This document shows, one piece after another, positions 10,647 to 22,980 of a DNA stretch of 64,000 nt (position 1 is its first letter; every line of letters begins with the position of its first letter). The position numbers were made by a program, and so were the translations under genes. Under the pieces are notes generated by a model that was given only the letters and a program-made list of their open reading frames with translations, was not told the DNA's origin and ran no database searches. The stretch is from NCBI GenBank assembly GCA_963921425.1, contig OY992836.1, positions 22,113,889-22,177,888 of the forward strand, in the 5' to 3' direction. The stretch is from Dryas octopetala. Its lineage: Eukaryota > Streptophyta > Magnoliopsida > Rosales > Rosaceae.

Positions 10647-13260
10647 AAATGAGATTGACAAATCTCAAAGAAAGGGTTTCTCAGGGTTTAAAAGGGGCAT
10701 AACACGCTTTCTGCTTCCTCATAAATTGTGTCTGAGCACTTATTTGGGTTTGGCATTGCTCATTTTGCAACTGGTATGTAGAACAGTAGCACAATGCATT
10801 TGTTGTTGGCTATCTATTACGTAGGCTCGAGTCACTGCACTACAAGTATGTAGTACATGGCAAATGATTGATTGCTAGTTCTGCTTGTTGAATAACGTGA
10901 TTTATGGACATCTTTCGCCGTTGACTAGGGACAAACAGTTACGCTATTTTAAAGGGCTGTTTTGAATACAATTCCATGAACCTTCTCCAGAACCTCCACA
11001 CTGAGCAATCAGATTAGGTTGAGTGTGTTATCAGGTGCAACTCCTAGTGATTCATTAGAATTTTTGGTTGTTTTGAGTGTTGGGAATACTGGGGCTCATG
11101 ATCATGTCAAGGTGTTATCCATTTTTGGATGCATAGGCATTGGCCTTTGGTATTCAAATCCATGTCTACCATTCAGCTAAGCTAACCATACTCATCTTCT
11201 TTGCCTGCATTGTTCGTCATTTTTCATTTGTATATGACATTATTTATTCAAATGCCTTTTCAGATGTTCTTTTTCTTGAATAATTTCTGTTCGTGTGTCC
11301 ATGTGCACGTGTGAAATGGTCAAAGTATATTGCTAATGGTAATGCCTGAGGAAATTTTTACCCCGAAAAAAAAAAAAAAAGGATAATGCCCGAGGAAATT
11401 GCTAATGTGTAAGCGCATGCGCTAATGTGAAGAATGGAAGGCTTGCTTGGATTGAAGCCCGTATGATTAGATTGGTTTGCAGGCTTTAATCAACATTACA
11501 ATATGCAATGCTGACTTATTCTGGGCCAAAGCCTCATGTCAATGGCGTGTGCGAGTGGTAGTAATAAATTAAAGATTCATAAATACATTTATTCGTACTC
11601 ATCACTCTCCCCCACCCTCTTATTTATTTGAATTGTTCCTTTTTTTCCTTTACTTTGCTGTCCATTGATGAGAATGTCAAGCACGCTCGTGCTTCTTTTC
11701 TAGTTTTCATTTTTTTGTTAATTACCTTTAAAAAAAAAAAAATTATGCTCCCATTCAGGTATCATACTCATTATGTAATGTCCTGCACAATAAGAATGTG
11801 GTGCAGGAATCATGGCTGTATCATACTATCATGTGGATTGCCAATAAATTGATAATAAAAGACACAAGCAAATGCTGGACCTACAGGCCATTTCCATAAG
11901 TTTTCCCTTAAAACTATTAAATTCCAGGCTGTGTTGTTAGCGATTTAGCGCAAAAGAAATAATCCCAGGCTGTGTTTACTATTACCATCATGATCATTGG
12001 ATTCTCATGAATGGATGGTTAAAATAGGATAGTTGACTCATCTAAGGGGACCAAGGATTTAGCCAAAGAGAAGATAGTTGACAAACCTATTTTTGAGTCG
12101 TATTTTTATCAGATGGTCGGTGCTCTCGGTAATAGCGAGACCCCCTGCTACTAATGCCACTGGGGCCAGATTCTAATTTCTAGCCGTTAAAACTTGTCAC
12201 TAACGACTTTTTGAAAAATCAGGACCCTTGAGTGACGGTTGCGGGAGAAAAGGAAGGAGTGTGGGTCCACTATTCAATGATTAGTAAATTGGATTTAAAG
12301 ATTTGGATTAGGCTCATGGCCAAAAAAAAAGAAAAAAGATTTGGATTAGGCATTGAGACCCCGTGATGGGGCATGTTGGAGCTCTGATCACAAGGTAAGA
12401 CGACTTCGTTTTGGTTGATCTATTTCGTAGAGGCGAGATTAGTTTCCCACTATCATATCGTTCATATCATTCAATGCCTTTGGTGGTTAGAAAAGTAAAG
12501 ACAGTTTTCTTCTTCCTATTCAATGAGCGTTCTGCTTCAGAAATTTCCAAATCAATGCTGCTTTATAAGGTAGGCAAAACAAGAGCCAAGCTGTTGTTTC
12601 GAAACACAAACATTTAATTTTTGGTAGGTATACCTTAGCTTTTCTTGTACATGAATGAATGAAGAATCTAGAAACCCAGGAAGCTATTTCAACACTCACG
12701 AGCTTTCTTTGCTGTTTCCCATTCTTTCATTGATTGCAGATCAGAAGAAGGTGGATTTGTTTGTTTTCCATTTCCTTAAGAGAAAAGCAATGGATACGTT
12801 TCGTGTCATTTTGTAAACCATAAAATTGTTCAATTTCTGGCCTCGTCTTCGTTATTCTGGACCAACAAGTTTCATGTAATTTGGCTTTTTGATTCTTCTT
12901 CTTGGTCTTGTTATTCTTTTCTTTATTGTTGTTGTTAAAAGAAAAAAACTTGATACGGTGTATTCTTTCTGCAGTGATTTTTCCCAACTGGGTTTTGCTC
13001 TGAGGATCATCAAGTTTAGGCTTTCTGCACGCACAGCCCATCAGGTAATGTGACTTTGTTTCTTGGTTCCTTTCTACATGATTTCTGTTGTTTGCAGGAT
13101 TGTTAGATTAAGAAAATCAATTGGGTTTATATTCATGTCCTAGGCACGAGTGTCTGTCTCGTTGTTCCTGTGTTATAATTGTTTCAATTTTGTCTATTTG
13201 CTATGTGAATCTTGAAGCAGATATATTATAATTCTTCATAGGTTCTAGAATCAAATCTAA
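10647..13260. other. Intergenic region: 3' UTR of the calcineurin-B-like gene and leader of the myosin-binding gene
   Basis: The first few hundred bases are probably 3' UTR. From about 12660 to 13043 there is a likely 5' UTR exon that ends at CATCAG|gtaatg. An acceptor at 13210-13242 (…gaagcag or …ttcatag) leads into the ATG at 13261. Between these I see no gene, only A-runs near 11365 and 11730 and unremarkable AT-rich DNA. Confidence 0.5.
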
Positions 13261-14845
13261 ATGGCCGAGGGTAGTTTGCCTTCTGGGATGCCCGAAACTG
13301 ATATAACCGCCCTAACTGAAGCGCTTAAAGCGCAACAACAACTCCTGCAAAAACTGTATACTGATCTGGATCAGGAAAGAGAGGCATCATCTACTGCAGC
13401 TGATGAAGCTCTATCCATGATACTGCGTTTGCAAGGAGAAAAGTCTGCTATGAAGATGGAAGCAAGTCAATATAAGAGATTGGCAGAGGAAAAGATCTGT
13501 CATGCTGAGGAAGCTCTTGCAATTTTTGAAGATCTTATTTATCAGAAAGAAATGGAAATTGCTTCTCTTGAGTTCCAACTTCAGGCTTATAGGTACAAAC
13601 TTTTAAGCTTGGGTGTCGGTACTGAATTAGGTGCCGGTGAAAATATATATCCGGAGAATATGTTGTTGCAAAAAAGTGATGTTGGCAATGCGGAAACGAG
13701 TGTTAGTGGCGCTATTAGAAGAATCAACTCTCTTCCTCCAATTGAACTCAAGGATTTCCTCAACAAGATGGAAAGAGAAAGGGACAGAGACAGAGATAGA
13801 CCCATGATCCCCAAGCCAGATGTTATGAAAACAGTAGAGAAAAAGGTGGACCAGGAAGTTAATTTGCAGAGCTTAGATGTAGAGAAGAAATCAGGAAATC
13901 ATTCAGGTGGGAACCTTAATTCAATATGGACGCAGATTAAGAAGTTAGATGAACGAGTGAAAGAGATATCAGATTGTAAAGATTCTGGTAGAGAAAAATC
14001 TCTAAACTTGATGGGTCCGTCTAGGACTTGTTCATTGCCCCCAATTCCAAGACTAAACATTACCCCATCCTGTGTCAAAACAAGTGAAGAAATTATTGCT
14101 GCTTTGGACCAAGTTAAGCACAATGAGAAAGTACAGGAAAGGGAGGCAGTTGTTAGTACTTCAGGCTCCACAAGCGTCCATGATGTTTTTGAAGTCCCAC
14201 AAAGTTATGAAAATCGTAAAGCTCATGAAGGTGAGAAGAAGGTAAGTAAGGTAACTTTGGAATTTGAGAACAGGCTTGGAAAGCCAAATTTGGTGTCTGA
14301 CGAGACTAGTGACGCATATGTTAAAGATGAAACAGACAGGTTAAAGAAAATGTTGCAATGCAAGAAGCACGAGAACAAATTATTTAAACCAAGAGATGGG
14401 ATAAGTACTGTTGACTCGAGTCCCATGGAGAGAGCGGCTGGGATTACTGATCCTCATCAAGCCAGATTTCAACAGTTGTGGAGGAGAATTGAGCGCCTTG
14501 AGGGAGAGAGACATAGTATAAAGCAAGAAATTAGTCATGCAGGAGAAGAGGAGCTGAAGTTGTTTAGGGAGATACATGAGCAACTCAATTTAATACGGTC
14601 TGAAATGCGTACCCCGAAGGAAAAGAAACCCCCCCAACCCCCTCCACAGGACGACGAGTCCTTACACACTGTCATGGAGGTATAAATTTCCTACATTTTT
14701 CCTTTAGGGTATTTATTCTCTCTAGCTTTTTTTACTTGTGAGGTTGTTTGAGCTGGAATCTTGGTTCACCTTGAATGCAAAGTTTGATGACTTCTTCCCG
14801 TTTCTCAATTTTATTGGACAGGCAATGCTACACTTTTGGCTTTGA
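13261..14845 (+). CDS. Myosin-binding (GTD-binding, DUF593) family protein, about 481 aa
   Basis: A large exon 13261-14679 is followed by a short terminal exon 14822-14845 that adds eight codons (AMLHFWL and stop). Without splicing, the frame ends one codon later at a TAA (14685), so both ends are possible. Residues about 14-115 form the GTD-binding (zein-binding) domain (ALTEALKAQQQLLQKLY, then EEALAIFEDLIYQKEMEIASLE), a coiled coil that in the MyoB family binds the globular tail of myosin XI. The middle is polar and low in hydrophobicity, with an acidic/basic run ERERDRDRDR. A second coiled coil (near 400-450) precedes a proline-rich tail. I see no transmembrane segment, unlike the classic membrane-anchored MyoB1-type members. 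It resembles At5g57830. Confidence 0.85.
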
Positions 14846-17842
14846 TCAAGCAATTCAGTGACACTGATGAACTTCATGCATCATCAGTTTTGTAGATGTT
14901 ATGCAGGAAGTATTCCGTAAGAGTATCTTTGACTTTTTCTTCTCCATTGGGTGGTGTGAACAGAGAGATTAGATTCTTTGATTGGATTTGGATAGCTCCT
15001 AATATAATATACAAATGTAAAATTTGCATACTGTACATTAAGCATTGCATGACAAACAAATGTGTCTTCTTAGGATTGCGTTCTTTCATGTACATTTTAG
15101 TATTTTGAAATTGAGATGCAGGTTGAAGTGATATACATACGTAAGGAGTGCTTTGTTCTCAACATAGATACCGGTGTTATTACATTTTCTGTCCATCGAA
15201 AGAGTTATATGAAATTTCAAATTCTGAGCATAACTAAGAAAATCTTCTGTTTATATTCTACATTTGAGATCTTACTGTTTACAGTCAGATAATAACTGAA
15301 ATCAGTTGAGTATCCTTGGTGTTTCATAATTTCCAATATAAATATTCCTACCTCATTTTGTTGTCTATACAATCTTCATGAGATTAAAACCCAATCTGAA
15401 ATAGGTGTGTTTCCATGATAGAGCAAATCATGGAGTGACCATAATTTCTCTTTTCTTTTTTATAATAATAGTGACCATAATTAGATCATAGAAGACTATC
15501 CCATATTGAGCAGACATGGTCATTGTACCAGATTCCAAGACATGCCATGGCCACGAGTATTTTCAGGACATCTGAAACTGGACTGGTAAACTTATAATAG
15601 AGGAAAGTTATTACCAAAAGGTATACAATTGCCAATATCTAAGGCTCAAGATCATAGATCTTTTATGCCAGATTTCGTTCACAACCATTGATGAAGAAAA
15701 ATTAAAGATGTGGATGTTGCATATTATCTGCCTTGTTCAAATTCTTAGATGGCAAATGGTTTGAAATGAAACCTTCTTACAGCCTGGTCAATTGCGTACG
15801 CGATTCTTTATTTTGCTAGCATATTAGTACTCTGTAACTTCCTATTATTTGAAGTTCTAACTTTGACCTTTGATCTTATAACTAAGACAGTTCATATAAT
15901 ACTTTCGAGAAATATTTCATGCTCATTGTTGATCATAAAAGGAAAGCTGACACCTGCAATCAACACCATCTATGACTTGTTTGTCTATACCTGGCAACTT
16001 ATAATTATTTAATATGAACCACTTTCTGATAAGAATATGATAATGCAAATTTAAGAAACCAGCAACTTTTAAGAAACACTTTCATACGTAACATTAAGAG
16101 ATGCTGAATATAACAGTCTTACAGTGATTGCAGAGTTTATGAGTCACATAGAAACAGATGGATACTTGTAGTAAAATTTGGTTATGGAGGTCATTATCAC
16201 GGAGCACCATGTCACATTGGCCTTTCCCTTTTCATTCACAAACAAGGTAAGAGTTTGTCATGTAATTCTTTAGTGCAAGTGGGACGAGCACTGTGTTTTA
16301 TCATCATCTGTACCTACCCCTAAAGCTTCTTTTAATAGCTGGCCAGGAGAGAATTAATCAGATGCATTCTCCATCGTTTATTTATAGTTTACTTACTATG
16401 TGAAAGTCCAAGTAATAACAAAGGAAAGTGACTGAAATTCTCACAGTTTCTCCAATCAATAGGACGTGTTTCTTACTATCCCTTTGTTAGAAACTGTTAG
16501 CTTAATATACCTTGAGGTCTAGTGGTTATCTGACATGGTATCAAAGCTCAACATTTGTGTGCCTCTCCATGTGTAACCTCATATTAACTTGATATATATT
16601 GTTGGTCCATTTCATCGTTAATTCTTAGTGATTCTACTTTTGTCTCCGGCTAATGATTAAAGCACAACTCCACCCTTCCTACCCTCTTCTGTTCTGGAGG
16701 GGATGTCAAGCCTGCATCACTGTCCTACTCTCAAAGTTTTGAGAGTAACAGGTAACAATGTAGAAATGCCACGGAGAGCTACGTGATACAATTGAAGAGG
16801 CCACTAGTGGATATGGACTCAGACTCAGCAAAGTTTTTATATGAAGAGGAGAGTGCGAAGGCTTATTGGAGTGTTACCTAAACTTTTCAGCTGGGAAGGC
16901 CACCTAAGGATTATCATGAAGTGGTCCTTCTAGTAAATATTTTGACAGAGTAATCTTCAGGTCTCTGGTTCTATTGATTAATTCATTATTTATTGACTAT
17001 GTAAATGAAAATGCTTCCACCATTAAATTGTCTGAAAATTTGCTCTCTGCTGGTCTAATCAGATCAGCTAGTTTGGTTTTTCTGTTTTCTTTTTTTTATT
17101 CTCATGGGGTCATGGGGGAGGAGAATGCTGCTTTTGCAAAGAAAATGGTGTAGCTACTTAGCCTACTTTCTCATGCTAATGTGAGTGATAAAAAGGATTC
17201 AAATGGGATTGGATAGCTATATTGGTTTGAGAATAGGGATATTAACACCTTCCACTACTTATTTTAAATAGGCAATTCTATATCAAGGTAGGCAAAAAGA
17301 GAAATAAATGCCTTTTTGGACTGTGGATATCAATCTGTGTTGGCTACCACAAACACAATGCTATATATATATATATTAATTGAAAAGAGAGTTATGATCC
17401 ATAGTACCAATTTTAATTACTAATTACATGAATTAACTCTATTAAATTAATAACCAACAAAGGCTGTCTTTGGTTGGTTCTGAGATTAAGCAAGCAATAA
17501 AAGTAGGATATTCATCAGGATGCAAGACCTAGTTGTTGACTAGTGAAAAGAATTTCTCCTTTATGGCTTTATGCTTAGTGTACCTTTTTGCTGAATTCTC
17601 ACATGTCACCTCTTTGGCAAAAATTATACCAAGGCAATGAAATATACTCTAATGACATAAAAGAGAGTATAACACATAGTTAAACAAGTAAGAAAGCAAT
17701 TGCCATAAGATTCAAATGGCCTATCAGTATTGCTTTACCAAAGAAAAAAAAAAGAAAATAGAAATAGAATTCAAACAAATGAATTCAATGATCAGTCTGG
17801 AATTTTTAAATTCAATGAAACTCCTTCAATCACATTCTAGAA
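14846..17842. other. About 3 kb intergenic region between convergent genes
   Basis: It begins with the 3' UTR of the myosin-binding gene and ends with the 3' UTR of the receptor kinase. I find no convincing open gene. A degraded TRIM-like fragment lies near 16490-16620, and a short (TA)n run near 17361-17374. Confidence 0.55.
16490..16620 (+). mobile_element. Degraded TRIM/LTR-retroelement fragment with primer-binding-site-like sequence
   Basis: It contains TGACATGGTATCAAAGC, close to the initiator-Met tRNA primer site TGGTATCAGAGC. This is followed by 'gcctctccatgtgta' and 'cttgatatatatt'. The same words occur in the same order, on the opposite strand, in the better preserved copy at 52165-52431. 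No coding capacity and no clear target duplication. Confidence 0.45.
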
Positions 17843-20800
17843 TCAGAGTGCATCAACTTTAAGGTCCACTTCTTCAATCAACACTGATGAAGGGTTGGAG
17901 ATATATTCCTTCACCCTACCCATTTCATGAGCTACATCCTGCATACTTGGTCTCATTGAAGGATTGTACTGTGTGCACATAAGACCAAGCTCAACCAGCT
18001 CCAAAACGACATCCCACCATATTTTTTTATATTGCTTAGGCATTGAAGCTGGGGCATACCTATCTACTGCTTGTTGAACTATAGGCTCAAGCCTGCGGGG
18101 GTACTGGCTTTTTATCCATTCATGCAAACTTGAACCTTCATGAAAAAGGACGTCTGTTGGCCGCCTTCCTGTAACGATTTCTAACAAAAGGACCCCAAAA
18201 CTGAATACATCTCCTTGAGTAGAAGCGCATTTGCCCATTCCATACTCTAAATTTGATAAAGTCAATGAAGGAAAATAGTATGTGTTAGATTAAAATACTA
18301 AATTTTCACAAGAACACTGTAACATGGCAGAAAAAGTACATACCGGGAGCTATATAGCCAATGGATCCGCATAACAAGCCATCTGCTGAGCTAAAGGATG
18401 TTGAGTCATTCGTTGGAATTGTCTCATCATCACCCTTGATTAATCTTGCAATTCCAAAATCAGTTACCAAAGCTGTCATGTCCTCATCAAGTACAATGTT
18501 GCTTGGTTTGAGATCACAGTGTACAACTCTAACAGGGGAATGATGGTGTAAATAGGCCACTCCTTCAGCCACATCACTGCAGATGCTCACCAACTGAATC
18601 AGATCCAATCCATGGCTTGATGAGTAAAGATGCCTCTCCAGGCTCCCATTTGACATCAATGGCAGAACAAGAGCCTTAAAGTCTGGCCTACTGCAAGCTG
18701 TGATGATTCTAATCAAATTTCTGTGCCTAATCCTCTTCAGGACTTGGCATTCCCTTTTAAAGCTTCCTGAGATCTCATTATCTATCTTCAAATCCAATAC
18801 CTTCACAGCAATTTTTGTATTATCTTGAAGGACACCCTTATAGACATGCCCAAACCGGCCTGAACCAATCAGACTTGAAGCACTGAAACCACCAGTGGCT
18901 TCAATGAGCTGCTCATATGAGATTCTTGGGTACTTGAGCTCTTTTTTCCCTTCTTCTTCATCACCCTCCAAATCCCCACCATCAAAACTTCCCAAGTGTT
19001 TTTGAAATTTTGACCTGTGCATGAGGGGGTAACCAATTATGCAAAAGATGGGAGTGATAATTAATGACAGGAGAATTGACAGAATAGCCAAATGACGAGC
19101 ACGCTTCTTCCGGCACTTTGACATGCCTTTTATTGAGCCACAGAGACCAACATTTCCAAGGAAAGAGTCCATGGTCAGTGAAGAAAAGGCGCCCATGTAT
19201 GATACATTCCCAGAGAAGTTGTTGAAAGAGAAGTTAAGTTTCTTGAGCGTTAATGATTCCTGCAGAGATTCTGGTATTACTCCAATCAATTGGTTTGAAG
19301 ATACATCAAGTTGTTGAAGATAAGGCAACCTTCCTATTGAAACCGGAAGAGGGCCTTCTAAGGAATTTACCGAAAGGTTGAGGTACTCAAGGGCAATGCA
19401 GCTCCCAAGTTGTGATGGGATTGTGCCAGAAAGATTATTGGAAGATAGGTCAATTGCCAGCACCATGTCCATTTTGCTTAACTCCATTGGTAATGGTCCA
19501 TGTAAGTGATTACTAGACAAGTTCAAGTACAACTTCAAGCTCCTCAGTCCTGCAACTTCACTAGGAATTACCCCTGAAATTTGATTGTGAGAAAGGTCTA
19601 GAATCTCTAAATTGATGCACTTTCCTAGACTTGGTGGTATGGTCCCCGAGAGTTGGTTCTCATAGAGCAAGAGTCTTCTTAACTGGGAAAGGTTTGCAAA
19701 ACTATCTGGAATTGAACCAGAAAGCTTGTTTTTTGATAAATCTAGAAGGCCTAGATGGGGAATGTCACCAAAAGCTGATGGAATCTCACCGGTGAGTGAA
19801 TTGTTCGACAAATATAACCTTTCCAGCTTACTCATTCGGCATAGTTGGGGTGGAATGGTTCCATTCAAAAGGTTACTAGACAAGTTTAAGAGGGTGAGGT
19901 TGACGAGGTTTGAAATGTGAGGAGGGATTGAACCATAAATAAGATTATCATCTAAATGAATTTGTACAAGATTGGTAGAAAGATCACCAATAATAGGAGG
20001 TATCTCTCCCCCAAGATTATTTCCAGCTAATTCAAGCTCCTGAAAGTGAGAGGCATTAACTAAAGAGGTTAAAAAAGGTTCAAGGTTAGTGTTACCGTTA
20101 TGACTCCCAAAGGCATTATAGGACAAGTAGAGGTACTGTAACTGTGGCATTTTCCTTATAATCTCTGACGGCAACTCCCCACTTAGCATGTTAGACTCTA
20201 AGTCCAGCCATTCAAGTTTTGAGGAGTTTGAAAGGGCTGCAGGAACCTGACCAACTAGACGATTGGACCACAGTAGAAGAAACCTCAAATGCTTAAGTTC
20301 ACATCCATCTGTTAAAGGAATTTTGCCGCTTAAAGAATTGTTTGAAAGGTCTATGTACTGCAAAGAAGAAGAATGGTTGCAGAAAAGTGGCATTGGAATT
20401 TCACCCTTAAGCCGGTTGCTTCCCAAATCAAGATACACTAATTTGTGAAGAAAACCAAGTTCAGCAGCAATGTTTCCTTCAAGAAGATTGGAAGATAAGC
20501 TGAGTTGTCCGAGTCGAGAAAGAGAGCCTAACTCTCTTGGAATGTGACCTTCAAAAAAGTTTCTTGACAAATCAAGAATGGCTAAGGAAGAAAGATTAGC
20601 AAGAGCTGGAGAAATGGTGCCCCTAAGTGACCTTCCACTAAGATCAAGCTCTACAACTTGGTCTCTAGCATTGTTGCACCTGATGCCTGACCAATTACAA
20701 ACATGAACACCCAAAGAATTCCAGTCCTCTAGAGCATGGTGGGGGTCTGAAACGATCCCTGCCATGAATGAAAGCAATGCTGCCTTATCTCTCATTGTTT

Positions 20801-20900
20801 TAGCATTTTCTTGTTGGCACAAAGCCACGGCCAAGAAAATGATCAAACAGAGAAAATTAAACATGGGAAACCTATGAAAAGTACCCATCATGATTATCAA
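17843..20900 (-). CDS. LRR receptor-like serine/threonine kinase (At2g24130 type), 986 aa
   Basis: Two exons: 18344-20900 and 17843-18246, with a 97-bp intron inside the kinase domain (phase 1, within the APE motif). The chosen ATG (20900) gives a signal peptide rich in Phe/Leu/Ile; a second Met four codons on is also possible. The ectodomain has an N-terminal cap with CNWSGIRC and about 18 LxxLxxLxLxxNxLxGxIP repeats. A transmembrane segment near residue 625 follows (LSILLSLIITPIFCIIGYPL). The kinase has GSGRFGHVYKG, the lysine in AVKVLD, HCDLKPSN and TDFG. The residue before the catalytic Asp is Cys, not Arg, so this is a non-RD kinase, a class often linked to pattern recognition. The ligand is unknown. 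Confidence 0.94.
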
Positions 20901-22980
20901 TCTTCTTCAAGCAAAAAATTTCGAAGAAATTGATGAAAATTACAAAGTGATGAGAAAATATAGAGAGAGCAAATTAAGAGAGTAGCCTACTGGATGGTAC
21001 AGAAGAAAATGCATGCACGAGTATGAGCTTAAGAAGATGATGATAAAAGCTTGGACATGTCTAATGCTAATAAGTAAACAATTATGGTTGGACATTATGA
21101 ATAACTTGTGCCTAACTGCCGTTGCAGGAGTGGATGTACGTTTGGCGCCTGTGATCTTTGACTTCAAAACCCCCCAATAGTAGACATACAAGTGTGTACG
21201 CGTTAACATGACAAGTAAGCAACGTTAAGCCGTATGTGTAGCAGTAATGCTGGACATGTCAGCACCAGCAGACCTAACCATTTTACTTTATACTTAATTT
21301 TTTTTGTTCATGTATGTGTTTATCTACTTTTATTATGTTAATGTAATGTTGATCTGTAGATGTGAGCATAGAGATTAGTGGATGGTGTGCTGTGAGGAAA
21401 AGATAATATTGGTTAATAAGCTCGCTTAGAGAATAGGAGGTGATATGTGGTAAGTGGGTGTTGGTACATTTGTCGGCTCAGCCGCTCAGGTTTTGCATTT
21501 AGACACTATTCGTTAATTGGTACCATAGCACTCAGAGAAACACAGCACAATTAACATGCAACTACCATAACAAGTTAGAAAATAAAACTAGAATAAAATA
21601 ATGAAAACCCTAACCCTACACCCAAGTACCCAAATTGGCACACAAGTTTTGTAAATGATTGTGGAGTTAGGTCTGGTTTATTTGGGACAAAGCCAGATTT
21701 GATTAAGACATTTTATTTTTGGCCACTTGGAAACATTCCAATAAGTAAACAGAAGATCATTAGTCAGATTGTAATTATCTGTTCATATGCATCACGGACG
21801 GACTAATGCAAAATTGTTAATCATTGACTTGTGAGAAAGCAACAAAATTGCTTTGAAGAAAAACAACAAAAGTTTGAACAAACTACATGATGAATATAAG
21901 GTCCATTGATTTTAACTACTAAATTTTAATAACTTTTTAGTTTAGGTACCAAAATTAAATAGCATTTTAGATTATGTACTAGTTGAAAAGTTAAATAAAT
22001 TAATAAAGTAAAAAGTATTAGAATTTACAAATATTACATCACATGCCACTATAATAAAAAAATAAAAAAATATTACATCACAAATATTACATTAATTTAT
22101 ATTGTATTATAAAAAAAAAAAAATCAATCCAGTCACAATTTAATTATGACTGTCTTGGTAAATTGAAAGAGACAACTCACACTACTATACTATATATTAT
22201 TTTGAGTAAAAATATTGTTTTATCCTCTATTTATACTATATTGTAGTATAATTTCTCTAAAAAAATTCAATTTAGTCACAACTTAACTGTGACTGTCTCA
22301 CAACTTAGATGTGACTGTCGTTTAGTCACAACTAAATTTGAAGTTGTGAGTGTCGTACAGTCACAACTAAATGTGAAGTTGAGATTATATTAGCAAATTT
22401 TCAAAATAATATAAAAGCTTCAAGGACAATTTTGTCAAAACCTTATAAATTTTAACTAACACTCATCATATGTGCGCCAAAGGATAAAAATGTCAAATGG
22501 AAAAGGCTCAAATCAAAGGGACTAACATATTTGTGACCTAATCTAAAAACTACATTTAAATTTGGTAGTTCAATTAAAATATTATATGGTTTTCATGCTA
22601 TACCAAAAAATTATTGAGATTTGATATTTAATCTTAATTTTCTATTGAATATATTGTGATGCAATTCTTGATTTTATTATCGGTACTTCTTGAGTGGACC
22701 TTAATCATTAAACCCAAGAAAGCCCATTTAGTTTGTGTGTCTATTGTTTCAAATTGAATTAAAAAACTGGGTCTGTCTGGATCCACGTGACGATGATCAC
22801 TGTAGGTTGGGCCGGTTGGCCCGTGAATCATTAGTGGGCCTCACTTCTGTGTAGCATTGGTTTTTATTTTTCCCGAAAATATAAATACTTCGAAAACATA
22901 TCTTCGAAATAGACAACGGGAAGGTTTAAGCGAGGTTTCATCTCTAGTTCTTCACACTTCACTGAGCTCTTTCTTTTTCA
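20901..22980. other. Divergent intergenic region between the receptor kinase and RpoTp
   Basis: It contains both promoters. A telo-box-like AAACCCTAACCCTA lies near 21606. The stretch 21890-22615 looks like an old inverted-repeat element (separate entry). No gene is recognised. The bases just before 22981 are the RpoTp 5' UTR (frames crossing that ATG in other phases are shadows). Confidence 0.5.
21890..22615. repeat. Possible old MITE with imperfect inverted arms and an internal palindromic repeat
   Basis: The left arm near 21930-21985 (aggtaccaaaattaaat…ttttagattatgtac) matches the reverse complement of the right arm near 22525-22585 (ctaccaaatttaaatgt…tttagattaggtcac). The interior near 22260-22390 repeats AGTCACAACTTAACTGTGACTGTC-like half-palindromes several times. 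Ends and target duplication are not clear. Confidence 0.4.

Noticed and set aside
16730-16935. Possible gene fragment with raised GC
   Set aside because: No frame stays open with recognisable homology, and splice-like signals do not join into a product.
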